NCBI GenBank assembly: GCA_021399435.1
Contig: JAJTUP010000006.1
Coordinates: 1,488,001-1,552,000 of the forward strand
Reading direction: 5' to 3'
DNA: 64,000 nt
DNA from: Diaporthe sp. PMI_573
Taxonomy: Eukaryota > Ascomycota > Sordariomycetes > Diaporthales > Diaporthaceae
Positions 34,309 to 45,529 of this stretch are shown here, one piece after another. Position numbers and translations under genes: made by a program. How positions within the stretch are numbered: position 1 is the first letter of the stretch; each line of letters opens with the position of its first letter. The notes beneath the pieces were generated by a model. That model had not been told where the DNA came from. It worked only from the letters and a program-made list of their open reading frames with translations, and did no database searches.

Positions 34309-36242
34309 GACGATCGTCGTCCGAGGGAAACAGCGCTGCGGTCTCGGGTCGTCCGCCTCAGCCAGAATCGCATCAGCGGCCCTTACATCCCCCACAGATT
34401 GCCCCTGCTCGAGCAGCTTAGGGTGCAGTGGATCAGACTTATACGACGACTGTAATCACACCCGCGCCTACCCTGGAAAAGAAGGAAATTGTTTCGTTTT
34501 CGATTTTCACCAGCTACTAATTTCCTTTCCGGCTCCTAATACCCCAGCATTGTAATATTTGAATTTCTCAGCTTGCATATCAAGTTGGCAGTCTGTCACG
34601 TCGCGGGCAGTAGAAAGGAGCGGGAACAGCGATGTCGAGAAAATGGCGTTTCAAGGGCCACAAGGCGGTTATTTGCATTTCGAATTATTCTGCGGGGACT
34701 ATCAGCACATCGCGCGGGGGTTTTCTGGTTTTTGTTGGTTTTGGATTTCACCTGCGATCAATTTTCGCCTGTACCTGGTTGCGTTGGCATCGCGGGACAA
34801 AAAGGCGCTTGTCAACGTTTTTTAGAAGAAGGCTTTGTTCGCACTACCACTACTTGACTTGGCCGAGCCTGTCCATCCAGCTTGGAGAATGGGCTTCCTC
34901 TTCGCGGGTGTGGGAGGCAGATAGTATAACACGGGAAACTATCACCAGACCCGCAACAGAAGAAGACGGGAAATCAAACTATTTTGGAAAAAAACCTTGT
35001 CTTGACTCACGCCCGTCGCCCGATGTTGAGTGTAGTTGTTTCTCCCTTGGGTTTCAACACCCGGCCGTCTTGTGGAAAGTGTCACAACCATGGCGCGGAC
35101 TGGCTGTACGGCGGACGGATCGCGCATGATGCGGCCAGCGCCTGTCCAACAGCCACCCCACTGACCCTCACTCAAAGACGAGTGAGTCGTCGACGGGGGT
35201 CGAGCCCGCGGTCGGATGGGCGCCAGAGCCGCATCGTGTGTGTGCTCTGGAAGCCCGACAGAGGGCAAGTCAGGAAAACTCTGCCCATCTTTCATGTGTT
35301 TCTAGGCTGAGACGACACCTGCCGGATTCGCAATGTCCTGTGCCGGGGGGGTGGGGGGGTGGGATGTCCAAGGCAAGCTTGTAGTGTTTATAATATGTAT
35401 GTCATTCAGTCAGTCCCATGGCGCGACCATGGGTGTGCCCCGGCAATCTTTTGGGCACACACACACACGCACGCACACACTCACAACACACGACATGGGC
35501 GGCTGAATCTTCAGCCCCATACAGTAGTATTCCGGTTTGCTGCTGCTACCCCCAACCCAACCCCCCCTGTGGCATCGCGTTCCCCGGGCTGGGATGCGAC
35601 GGTCTGGTTTTATCCAGGGAACTGGAGACGCACACACGGCACTGATCGACCTCGCAGGAAAACGCATATTTGGGGGCCGGGGGTTCTCGCCAGGAATGGG
35701 ACTCGATCTCAGGGCAGGTCGTGGGCCGTATGGTAGTACTACGGTATCTCATCAGGCTGGCGGGGTGGCAGGGTGGGTGGCTTTTCAGTGTTACTCTGTC
35801 TGTCTTTCGCCTGGGTTCATCGTCCCCCAGTAGTACAGAGGGGGTACTTGGTCGCGACATATGGAATGTACCTGTTGTACCTGATCACATCCGTCCAATA
35901 ACCGACGAGATCGAGACCCAATGCATTTTTTGCACCAATGCCGCGGAGAAGGGGGTTGACCTAACAGGATTAAGGTTTTTGTGGCTAGTGCGTTCCAGGG
36001 TATCAAGTTGAGGCTGAAGGGCTGAAGGTGTGTTCCAGAGTTCTAGCTGGTCGGAGGATTAGTCCCAGCCCGGTGACGTAGATATAGGCGTAGAAATCAT
36101 CACACGTGGGATGGCATGTGCGACTACTCTGAATTAATACCCCGGAAGAGAGAAAGAGAAAAAAAATAGATAGTGGCAGTTGTGTGGGATGCTATTTGTT
36201 GTTTTATTGTCTAACAACTCTCTACACGTTACTACATTATGT
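34309..36242. other. Convergent intergenic region, no gene seen
   Basis: 1.9 kb between converging genes. It contains an AC/GC-type alternating tract near 35457-35480, G runs near 35345-35360 and no convincing coding frame. The right end (36000-36240) becomes AT-richer towards the decayed deaminase-like gene. Confidence 0.5.
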
Positions 36243-37633
36243 CTAATCCTCTTCAGAGTCCTCTTCTAAATCCCCGTCTGAGTCCTCGTCTGAGTCCTCT
36301 TCTGAATCATCGTCTGGATCCTCATCTGAATCTGGAAGGATCGAAATGCGTTCCATGCTTGTAGTTGTGCCAAGTGCCCACGTTGACTCCGTATCGCTAT
36401 CCACGAAAACGTCCCCATCGGATTATTGGTGATAGCTGTCGCTGACAGTGTCTCGCTCGCGTGCTGCTCTCAGTTGTTCTTGCAGAAGAGTCTTGACTGT
36501 GGGATCACTCAACTTGCGTTTCAGTTCGTCCAAGCACCAGTAAGCAACTGCCTCCTCGACCTCTGTGGGCGACTGTTCGGGTACCATGCAGGGGCGAAAT
36601 ACATCTGTTGTTCCAGGTATCATTCGTCGCAGGGCGTCTGACAGTAATCCTGGCAGAGAGCCTGGGGCTTGCTTGCGGAGGTGTTCCAAGACTTCCTCCA
36701 AGAACCAGTGGCAAGTATGACAAGCATGGCTTGATACTCCGACGAGTGGATAAGCTTGGTTGGTGAGCTTCCGTCTGGCCAGCCAGTGCTGCGCAAGGAT
36801 GCATTCGCAGTGCGCTTTGGGGCGACTCAAGTCCATGTGCAAAATGGTTTTCCGTCAAGGCGGGCGTGTCTGCAAGCTCTGACAGGAGCTTGAATTCCCT
36901 CCCTAGCCCACCGGTCAGCGTTGGAGGACGCCTCCTTCTCCCAATACTCGCGGATGAGTTGAATCAAGCCTGTCTGTTCGATTTCTGGCCCGCTCATATC
37001 GGAGACGAAGTTGATGCTCACGGATCCCTTGTGGCCTTGGCTTTCATCACCCATGGTTCTGGAGCGTCATCTGCCAGCAGGTGGAGGGCGCATGCGACGG
37101 TCCAAGGGCATCTATCTCATCAATGCGTTCCATGTCTGTTGTTCGTAGCAAAGTGCTAAAGAACACCACAAAACCTCTTGCCTTGTGTCCGTTTCTCTAA
37201 ACAGATCCCCACGATGGGTTTTGCTGATATGTACCCAAAGGGAAAACATGCGTGCAAGGTACTCCAGAGGTGTCCTCGATGAGTAGATCAGCAAGGCCAT
37301 TGCGTGCAGGTATGAAGTGATGTTCTCTGTGGTTGGCCTCTGTACGACACGTGGATCTGCGTCAGGGGTGGGCGAAGTGGCGCCTGTTCTCAGCCAGAGA
37401 TCAGAGATGAGGTCTTCAATTTGCTTGAGGTCGTCAAGACTGTCTTTTGCAGGAGCCACATTTAATTCCAGTTGGCTCAGTTCTGGTGTGCAAGTAGTCG
37501 TGTATTTTGGTGATTCAATAGCGCGAAGCACTAGTAGTATCTGGGCATGTTCATTTTGAATCTTACCCAAGTTTTGGCGATAGAAGTCGATGGCAAACTG
37601 GAGCTTTTTCGAGTGTCCAATCTTTTTCGGCAT
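36243..37633 (-). pseudogene. Decayed deaminase-like gene (H-x-E ... C-x2-C, OTT_1508-type)
   Basis: One long minus-strand coding remnant broken by stops. From ATG 37633 (MPKKIGHSKKLQFAIDFY) it is open to TAG 37114-37112. The same frame meets TGA at 37069-37067 and then continues MGDESQGHKGSVSINFVSD to about 36830. The frame then shifts by a frameshift or a small intron, and the next part carries KAHCECILAQHW and SHACHTCHWFLEEVLEHL, the H-x-E and C-x2-C zinc ligands of the deaminase fold as seen in fungal OTT_1508-like proteins. A TAA at 36425-36423 is followed in frame by an acidic tail (PDSDEDPDDDSEED and more) ending at 36243. Each stop is one C-to-T change from a sense codon (CAG, CGA, CAA). 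The patch is visibly AT-richer than its neighbours. A multi-exon functional gene is possible but less likely, since two stops lie between well-kept same-frame segments. The family call is by motif only. Confidence 0.55.
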
Positions 37634-38558
37634 TGCCTACATACCGCGATCGGTGTCCAAAGCGATCCTCGCATTGTGCCAAAAAAGGGGAAACCTGGAA
37701 ACAGAGAGATACTCCCTGATCACCTTGACAATCGTGGGCATGGGTGGCAGGGCCCGGGTGTTTCCGTCTGGGGTTGTTTTCCAATTGCCTGCAATGATAT
37801 TTTGTAACCTGATCAGGTGCGCCCGAGCATGAGCAGTCCCTCTGTAGCTGTGTTGGTCACTGCACACGCCTTGTCAATTCCTTGACCTTTGTGGCACAGC
37901 TGATGTCTGTATAACCAGCAGGGGGCTTTCTCTTGCCACATCTGCCTTGGAAATAAGCTAGAGTGGCAGTTGCTGCTATGATACTTGTATCATGGGCATC
38001 TAGAGATTGGCTCACTCTGGCAATGTCTGCCTGCCTACCTAGGTAGAAAGTCCTCTCGTTATGACTCTTGAATTTGTGGTGTGAAGTTGTGTCGAGTTTG
38101 ATATTTAGGAGTGCTCATATGAAATGTCACAAGGGAATGTCTGCAGTGGTATTGCTTCATCTGAGAGCATAGTGACATAAATGAATAGGTAGTGAAAGTA
38201 AGTGCCTCAATATCACAAAACTATTGTTACATTAAGATTCTGTTGAAACAGACCGCAACAGGTAGGTGGTGGTTCTGACTATAATAATTCCTAGGCAGTG
38301 AATGAATCAGTTGGGTTAAGACATGCACTGAAAGGGGGCGTGTCCTTAGTGCCCCACTCCCACGAATTCGGCTTCGGCGACGGGGATGTGAGAAGCACTA
38401 CCACCATATGCTCATGCGTGCCAGGTTACAAAACCGATGCAAGACCATTATACTTTTCAAGGCAGTGTGTGTGCTGTAGCACTCTCAGCCCAACCCCGAT
38501 TTAATCAGCGCTGAACTTTGCAGCCCTCCATCGTGCCAGGGTGTCGATCGGCACAAGC
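37634..38558. promoter_or_regulatory. AT-richer divergent intergenic region
   Basis: 925 bp with no gene seen, clearly lower in GC than most of the window. It contains the 12-bp perfect palindrome ctacctaggtag at about 38036-38047. The right part should hold the promoter of the PLP-homeostasis gene. Confidence 0.45.
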
Positions 38559-39508
38559 ATGACCGAGACAGAGATGAAGATAGATGCCGTCAGAGCCAAG
38601 GCTCTCGTCTCACAGCTGCAAGATGTGCAGCATAGGATTGCCGCAGTGGCCAAGGGCGGGAATGTAAGTTTTCGTGAAGTGTGCAGCACGCACCACTCCA
38701 CTGTGACCTCGAGCCGTCCAGTCTCGGGGTCAATCCCGAAAGCGATGGTCCCAACTGAAGACTGACGTTCCGCCCTTCTTAGGTCAGGTTGGTGGCCGTG
38801 TCAAAGCTGAAGCCCGCCAACGACATCCTCGCGCTGCACGGCGCGCCGGCCAACCACGTGCACTTTGGCGAGAACTACGCGCAGGAGCTGGGCCAGAAGG
38901 CCGAGCTGCTGCCGCGCTCCATCCGGTGGCACTTCATCGGGGGCCTGCAGTCGACGCACTGCAAGACCCTGGCCAAGATCCCCAACCTGTTCGCCGTGTC
39001 GAGCGTCGACAGCGCCAAGAAGGCACAGATGCTCAACAAGGCCCGCGGGGAGCTCATCGCCTCCTCCCCCTCCCCCTCCCACGACCAGGAACACCCAGTC
39101 CCCAGGCTCAACGTCCACGTGCAGGTCAACACCTCAGGCGAGGAGAGCAAGTCGGGCGTCGCCCCGGGCGCCGACGTCGTGGCGCTGTCCAGGCTCGTCC
39201 TGGCCGAGTGCCCGCACTTGAACCTGCTGGGCTTCATGACCATCGGCGCCATCGCCCGGAGCGTCGCCACCACGCCAGAGAACGAGAACGAGGACTTTGT
39301 GCGCCTCAGGGAGCAGCGGGACCTCGTCGCCGCCGAGCTCGCGGACCTGCTGGCCGCCAGGGGCGACGGCGCGCCGCCCCTGGAGCTGAGTATGGGCATG
39401 AGCGAGGATTTCGAGGGCGCCATCGCCCTGGGCAGCAGCGAGGTCCGGGTCGGCAGCACCATCTTCGGGACCAGGGGCCCCAAGTCCGAGGCCAAGATCG
39501 TCGTGTGA
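38559..39508 (+). CDS. Pyridoxal phosphate homeostasis protein (YggS/PROSC family)
   Basis: Exons 38559-38663 and 38783-39508 join in phase 0 to 276 residues. The family binds PLP without known catalysis and keeps free PLP and amino/keto-acid pools in balance; it has an alanine-racemase N-domain-like barrel. Visible signatures are VRLVAVSKLKPANDIL, whose first Lys is the PLP-binding lysine at the exon junction, HFGENYAQEL, RWHFIGGLQSTHCKTLAKIP, VNTSGEESKSG, LLGFMTIGAI and LSMGMSEDFEGAIALGSSEV, then VRVGSTIFGTRG. The start at 38559 (MTETEMKIDAVRAKAL) gives the family's usual N-terminal helix. A Ser/Pro insert (SSPSPSHDQEHPVP) before the NVHVQVNTSGE strand is a typical fungal extra. The intron is 119 nt (GTAAGT...CTTAG). 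The second exon is markedly GC-rich, which makes long false frames on the opposite strand. Confidence 0.94.
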
Positions 39509-40008
39509 CGTCTACCCAGGCGGACTGAGAGGTTGGGACATGGGTGAATCGCGGTGGTGGTCAGGTGAACTCGGGCGGGCTGGAGCATAACAGACGGTAC
39601 TGGATACTTTATTTTCAAAAAATAAAATAAAAAAAAAAAGGCTTCGGTTGCAGACAGGGTCATGAAACTGAATGCACAAGATTCATCATGGCGTTTCCGA
39701 GGTAAGACGATCGCCGCAAGCGACGGGCAATTTGCTATTAAATTCTCCATATGTCCAAGATGCTGCCCTCGCCCGGATGGAAGGATATGACTGGTCCGGT
39801 CGTCGCAGCGTAGTGCATCGCACCCAAAACCAGGGCACCGCTCCCATCGACGCCACCGTCTCGGCCGAGAAGCGGAATGGAAATTTCCTTTGCGAATGCT
39901 GTCCGAAAACGCCCCCATGCTCGCTCGATTGTGGTGTACTCGACGTAATTCAACTTATTGCCACACGGCAACGTGCTACTATATACTGCTTCCCAGCCCC
40001 TTTGACTA
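39509..40008. other. Convergent intergenic region, no gene seen
   Basis: 500 bp between converging 3' ends, including an A-rich run (about 39617-39640) shortly after the PLP-homeostasis gene that may belong to its 3' end formation region. Confidence 0.5.
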
Positions 40009-43000
40009 TCATTCCCGCACCATGATATTAGAGAAAGAATCAGATATCTCTCTTGGCGTTGGTCCGAGATGGGACTCCGGTAGAGTCGAGACTCCGGCTG
40101 CGATTCTCTCCTCCATCATTTTCAACATTACTTGGGGAACACTGTCGTCGGTAGCCCGGATTGTGAGACGGACCATCTGTTGCACAAGTCAGCCTTGTTC
40201 GAGGAGGTTGCACGCGCAGGGACTTCGGCCAGCCTTACCTGTGTGCTATAATTGGGCTCCAACCTCATCAGACACCCAAATTTGCCACTTTCCGACGTAT
40301 GCAGCACACTCGCACCGACAAAATTCTTCCTGTTAGGGTCGACACCGTCGAGTATACCCCACCTGAAGCCAGATACAACCGAGCGCACGGAGCCCTCGGT
40401 CATCTCTCTATCGCGGCTGCCAGGGGCCAATCCGACAATCTTCTGTGCTTCCCTCGGAGCACCGCCAATCTGCTTCCACCTCTTGAAGAAGTCCTCTCCT
40501 GTTAGCTCTGCTGGATCCATGAATTTGTGAGGGGTGACAGGCAGCTTCAAGGTAAGAGCTTGTAGCGCTCCGGCGAGGTAACTGATTCGCATCGTGGGGC
40601 TTTTCGAAAACATCCTCTTCGCCTCAAACATGATGACCTGTTGACATTGGTTTCCCTGGGTTATCGTAGTATCAGGAAGGCCCTTGACGTCCCACGTCAA
40701 GTTACCCTTGTCGCTCTCGTCCAGGTCCAAAGTCGTGGTAAATGAGCTCATGATGGTGGGGGTTTTGTTCATGAAGTACATTATGAGACAAGCCATCTGG
40801 CCTCGGTATTCGGATCGAACACCGATCTGGATCTGGCCGTCTTCGAACAAGATGCCGTCGGCTTTGAGCAGCAACCGGTTGAAGCCCTTCTCCCATCCCG
40901 GCGACAAGTGAGCCGCGCTGGCCAGGTTTGGCGGTTTTGTCTTGGGTTCCGCAGAGCCCAGATTCGCCATGTCGAGGCCAGCAAGGTCAGTGGCAGCCTT
41001 CTGGCCGTTGGCACCGTTTGTCCCGTTGGCATGTCCGTTGCCGTTGGCCTGTGACTGCGTGCTGAAAGTCCTCTTGAGGCCTGGGTTCTTGGCCATGTTG
41101 AGCTCCTGGGCGTCCGAGTTCGCGCTCTTCCCACCAACAACCCAGGTGCGCTTATCACTAGTATTTGCATGCTTCTGGTGTAGGCGAGATAGTAGAGCTG
41201 ATTGCCTCTCTGGAAACGGAGGCATCTCGTCGCAGACCGTTCGGAGGAGGTCGTCGGTCGGGAGCGTGGCCAGAGTGAGATACTCGCATGCTCGCTGCTG
41301 AAGTTCCGAGTCAAGCGTGTGGCTGTAGATATCGAAGACATGGAGAAGCTGAGGCTTGATCTCCGGGAAAAGATTGATGAATTTGACGAAACAGGACAAA
41401 ATCATGGCGCGTGTGCTAGAAGAGCAGGCTGGTAACTTGCCATGCAGCCCTAGGAACTGTTCGATAGGGCTGCAACCCTTGTCCTCAGCAATAAGATGCC
41501 CGAACTCTCCGAGGATATATGCCCCTATTTTGACGAGCGTCTCGTGGCAATGATCTTGCTTGATGTATTGTAAGGCGTTCTTGGACGCGTACACTTGCAG
41601 TTCCTCGTTGTTTGTCACAATCTGGATGACACGCTGCCATACTTCGTCGCTGACATGATCACCAGCCATGGCGATCAGTCTCAGGGAGATGTCGACGTAC
41701 CACTGCACATCTGTTGCATACTTTTCTGTCAAAATGGCGATTTTCAGCACCATTTCTTCCCTGATGGCAAAGTCGGCGTTCTGTAGGTAGTGCAGCAGCT
41801 CTGCAACAATCGGTTGTGCGTTGGAAGAATCGCACATGCTGTAGAGCAGGTCGAGCCCCTTCCGTCGGACGCTAATGTCTCGATCCTTGAGCGAGCCGAT
41901 GATAATGTCCTGGTGTTGCTTGATGGGGTCTAATGTGTCTGCTCGTGCCGCAAGATGCGTCATTGCCTCCAGGCCGAGGTACCGAACATTAGTCTCCCTC
42001 GACTGAATGAATTTACCAAGCCTCTGGGATATTTGTCGCATCAGGGCTTGTTCGGTTTCTAAGTGGATGATCAGGTCGATGGCTTCAAACAAAACCGCGT
42101 TCTGCGCATTGTTCTGCTGGACATTCTTGTTGGTCTCCAAAGCCAGGTCCAAGATCTTTTGTAAAGACATTCTGATCATCTCTCGCACATGGCTGTCATC
42201 TGTTCAGACTGTCAGTTTCTGTTTCATATAGGGCTGATGGGATCGGATTGCGAACCTGAAGGTGGGAAGTATTGAAGCAGCCTCAAAAGCTTCACCTGGA
42301 TCCAAGGGCAGGGCACCTTGTAGTATAGGTAGTCGGCAGCATAATCTCCGTCAATCAGTATTCTCTTCAGTCGGGCAGCCGCCTTGGCATAGGCTCCTCT
42401 GTATTGATCGAGGTTGTCTTGCGCTAGTGCCATGACGAGAGACGTGACAGACAGCGCAACCCCCAGATCCAAGTCGTCCATAAGAGAGATAATCCGCTCA
42501 GCCCACTGCGGTTGGATAATGTCTGGGTACTTCCTGTACAGCCTGAGGAGAGTGAGTGCGGCCTTTTTCTTGACAAATGCTTTAGAAGTCCTGCGCCTAC
42601 AGTCAGCTCTGGTAGTAAATACGGCAAGTGGCGAATCGTACGGTGAGATCAACAGCCTGTGTACTTCGCCGCTGAGGGCCTCTCCCATTTCCCGCCCACC
42701 AACATTTGCTATCGCATGCAGGGCCAGACAGTTGAAAAGTTCGTTGTGGTCGAGGAGGTCCTTCCTGATGCTGTTGACGACCAAATGAAGCAGCTCATGC
42801 TTCTCGTGGAGGAACAGGGTCATGGCGAGGTACCCGATCTGCTTCTCGGAGTACTTGTTCGCCGAGATGAGATTGACTGCCTCGAGATGGCCGAAGTCGA
42901 CGTTCCAACCGAGGATATATATGTATAGGAGCTGGGCCCAACGGTCAGCCGTTTCTCGTGCACAACGTGGAGATATACTTTCCGATGCGCACCTTGCAGA

Positions 43001-43353
43001 CATATTTCTTCTTGTGATAGCCGCTTAGGCTCCCATCTGGTTCAAGTTAGTCGAGTGATCGCGTGGAATTTGTCGGTGACGGCAGGGATCGCGGACCTTT
43101 GAACTTTTGCCTGTGGACACCATTCGTGGTCAGCAAGACATTGGGACTTGGAAAGGGGTGGTCTCGCGACCAGAGTCGCGCTGGGCCGCGTGCGTGCTCA
43201 CCGGATGTTGGCCAGCTCCTTGTTGATGCGCTTTTCCTCAAGCTCACGTGCTCTCGCATTCCTCAGATCTGCGATGAATTGCACGAGGCCGCGCATGTTC
43301 GAGTTGTTGCTGCTCGACCGGCCCAGGAAGCCGGCGGCTGTGGAGGAGGACAT
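40009..43353 (-). CDS. apl3: AP-2 complex subunit alpha (alpha-adaptin)
   Basis: Large subunit of the AP-2 clathrin adaptor, acting in endocytosis and polar growth at the plasma membrane. Seven exons: 43353-43202, 43110-43097, 43036-42993, 42931-42642, 42590-42256, 42199-40239 and 40176-40009, together 987 residues. The second exon has only 14 nt and supplies RQKFK. The N-terminus MSSSTAAGFLGRSSSNNSNM is followed by GLVQFIADLRNARARELEEK. The HEAT-repeat trunk includes KKKYVCKLLYIYILGWNVDF, KAFVKKKAALTLLRLYRK and LFEAIDLIIHLETEQALMRQ, then SRETNVRYLGLEAMTHLAAR. An Asn/Gly-rich hinge (QANGNGHANGTNGANG, about residue 665) precedes the appendage (FEDGQIQIGVRSEYRGQ to the end). The last exon, MVRLTIRATDDSVPQVML, is needed for the conserved C-terminus. 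It is divergent to the NDUFAF5-like gene and convergent with the PLP-homeostasis gene. Confidence 0.96.
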
Positions 43354-44403
43354 TTTGGGTGCCGACGCTCGTGAATGCTAAATGTCGTTTCGTCGTGATG
43401 GCCAGAGTGAGAAATCGGGGTCGGTCGTCGAAAGTAAACCAGCGGTTTGTGAGTGGGTTGTGAAATCAGACAGTCAGGCCGTCGTGTTGGACGCGAGAGC
43501 CGAATTACCCATGAGGGTCCGCGGCGGGAACGCACGAGGGAAGGGGGTCGATGCTCAGGTGGTCGTGGACTCAGTAGACGGCCGGCATGATGGAAAAGGT
43601 TGGTAACTTTGTCCGTGTGAGCGCTTGAATGGAGAAAATGTCGCAGTGGGCTTCGATGCGGTTGAACGAGACGGGAGAGGCTTGATGCGATGTCCTCAAT
43701 GTCAAAAGGGGATGGGATCGATGGCCGGGCTCGACGTGGAGTTAGTTATGCGGGCCGTCTCGAGGCTCGGCTTTGGATCCTCACTCACTGCACCCGTACC
43801 GCTGCACCAAGCACCTGCTTGCCGGGCTTGCTAAGCTCAGCACGGACCCTCGGAAGCGACCTGCAGCTTGCTGTCTTTGGACCCTGCTGGGAACTTCCAT
43901 GCGTTGGAGGAGACGTTCAACCAGAAACCACAGCTGGGCTGCCCGCTTCGAGTTCAAGCAGCGCGCAAGACAACCCATTCAGGCAAAAGTTTGTTCTATT
44001 TCGTCCATGCAGGCTCGATTTCGGACGGAGATGAGGTATACGTCTCGCTGCCTCGCTTACTGTCTTGATGTGAACGACTTGACGTGAGCAATCGTCTGCT
44101 GGACCAAGACCCATGGGCACTCTATTGTTCCACAGACAACTCGAGAAGGTTGCATAGGGCATCGATGGATTGTATACATACCAACTCAATTGGACATGTG
44201 ACATGCAACATGCAACATGCAACATGCTATGTGCTATGACGATGATCCCTGGGGTTGACAAAGTGCCAAAAGGTCATAGTGCTTAAATAGAGTGCATGAC
44301 GTCTTGAGCTTCCACCCGTTCGCTCCCCAACCCCACTACGCCGCCGCAGCAGCTCTCCCCTCCAAACTCTTTTTTGCAACAACAACAATGTGAATGTCCA
44401 AAG
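43354..44403. promoter_or_regulatory. Shared divergent promoter of apl3 and the NDUFAF5-like gene
   Basis: 1.05 kb with no convincing coding frame. A 7-bp tandem repeat (acatgca, nearly four copies) lies at 44201-44227, about 180 bp upstream of the NDUFAF5-like ATG. Confidence 0.5.
44201..44227. repeat. Heptamer tandem repeat (acatgca)n
   Basis: Nearly four perfect copies of acatgca in the divergent promoter region, followed by tatgtgctatg. Confidence 0.9.
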
Positions 44404-45529
44404 ATGAATCCGGCCCTTACAAGAGTCCGCCCAAACCAACTCCCCCGAGCGGTCGCCTGGACACGTCGAAGCCTCGCCTCCCAGGCCCCCGGGTCTCCCG
44501 TCTTCGAGGTCTTCAACAGGCGATCGAAATGGCTGCAGAAGGAGAGGGCCGCAGCTGATGTCGAGGGGAGCCGCCAGGCCGACTACCTCAAGGATGAGGT
44601 GGCTGTCAGGCTCTGTGAGCGACTCCTGGTGGGTAGTACCAGACACCCCATGACCTGCAGCTACCGTCCCTCGGCGCTCTGGCTGACTCCCCCTTCTCGC
44701 GCTGCAGGACATCAAGCGACACTTCCCGCGCGCCCTCGACCTGGGCGCCAACACCTGCAACGTCGCACGCGCCCTCACCCGCGAGAACCCGGACCCGGAC
44801 CCGGCGAAGCCCATCTCCCCGCCGCTCGCGGGCCGCATCACCGAGCTGGTCGCTGCCGACTCGTCGCAAGGGCAGCTGTATCGCGACGCGGACCTGCCCT
44901 TTAACGACGGGGTGGCCATCATGCGGCAGGTCCTGGACGACGAGGAGAGCCTCCCCTTCGAGTCCGGGTCCTTCGACCTGGTCCTGAGCAGCCTGAGCCT
45001 GCACTGGATCAACGACCTGCCGGGCGTGCTCTCGCAGATCAACAACATCCTCAAGCCGGACTGCCCCTTCGTCGGCGCCATGCTGGGCGGCGACACACTC
45101 TTCGAGCTGCGGACGTCGCTGCAGCTGGCCGAGCAGGACCGCAGGGGCGGCATGTCGCCCCGCGTGTCCCCGCTCGCCGACGTGCGGGACGTCGGCGGCC
45201 TGCTGCAGAAGGCCGGCTTCAAGATGCTGACAGTCGACGTGGACGACATCATCGTCGACTACCCCAACACGTTCGAGCTGATGCAGGACCTGCAGCTCAT
45301 GGGCGAGGGCAACGCCGTCCTGGGCCGGGAGCCCGGCGCCATCGACAGGGACGTCCTCCTGGCGAACGAGGCCATCTACCGTGAGCTCCATGGGAACGAG
45401 GACGGCTCAATACCCGCGACTTTCAGGATCATCTACATGATTGGGTGGCATGACTCCCCTAACCAAGCTGAACCTCTGGCCCGGGGTAGTGCGGACATCA
45501 ACCTCAAGGACATACTTGAGGACAAGTAA
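44404..45529 (+). CDS. NDUFAF5-like mitochondrial methyltransferase-fold protein (complex I assembly)
   Basis: Exons 44404-44628 and 44708-45529 join in phase 0 to 348 residues. Human NDUFAF5 uses S-adenosylmethionine and hydroxylates an arginine of NDUFS7 during assembly of the peripheral arm of complex I. The N-terminus (LTRVRPNQLPRAVAWTRRSL) is basic and lacks acids, as in a mitochondrial targeting sequence, and is followed by FEVFNRRSKWLQKERAA, a family signature. The SAM motif region is ALDLGANTCNVARAL. Later motifs are DLVLSSLSLHWINDLPGVL, PFVGAMLGGDTLFELRTSLQ, RGGMSPRVSPLADVRDVGGL and YPNTFELMQDLQLMGEGNA. Length and motif order match the family over the whole protein. The intron is 79 nt (GTGGGT...GCAG). 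Fungi with complex I, such as Pezizomycotina, keep this gene, which fits the organism call. Confidence 0.92.

Noticed and set aside
35188..35215. tRNA B-box-like sequence (ggtcgagccc)
   Set aside because: No matching A box, acceptor stem or anticodon arm at proper spacing, so no tRNA is called.
35457..35480. Possible CRISPR-like or satellite array
   Set aside because: Only a short alternating AC/GC dinucleotide tract with no spaced direct repeats; no CRISPR array exists in the window.
38875..39918. 347-codon minus-strand open frame
   Set aside because: Antisense shadow of the GC-rich second exon of the PLP-homeostasis gene; no domain.
44227..45252. 341-codon minus-strand open frame
   Set aside because: It is antisense to the GC-rich second exon of the NDUFAF5-like gene, whose plus-strand motifs are conserved; the antisense translation is low-complexity.
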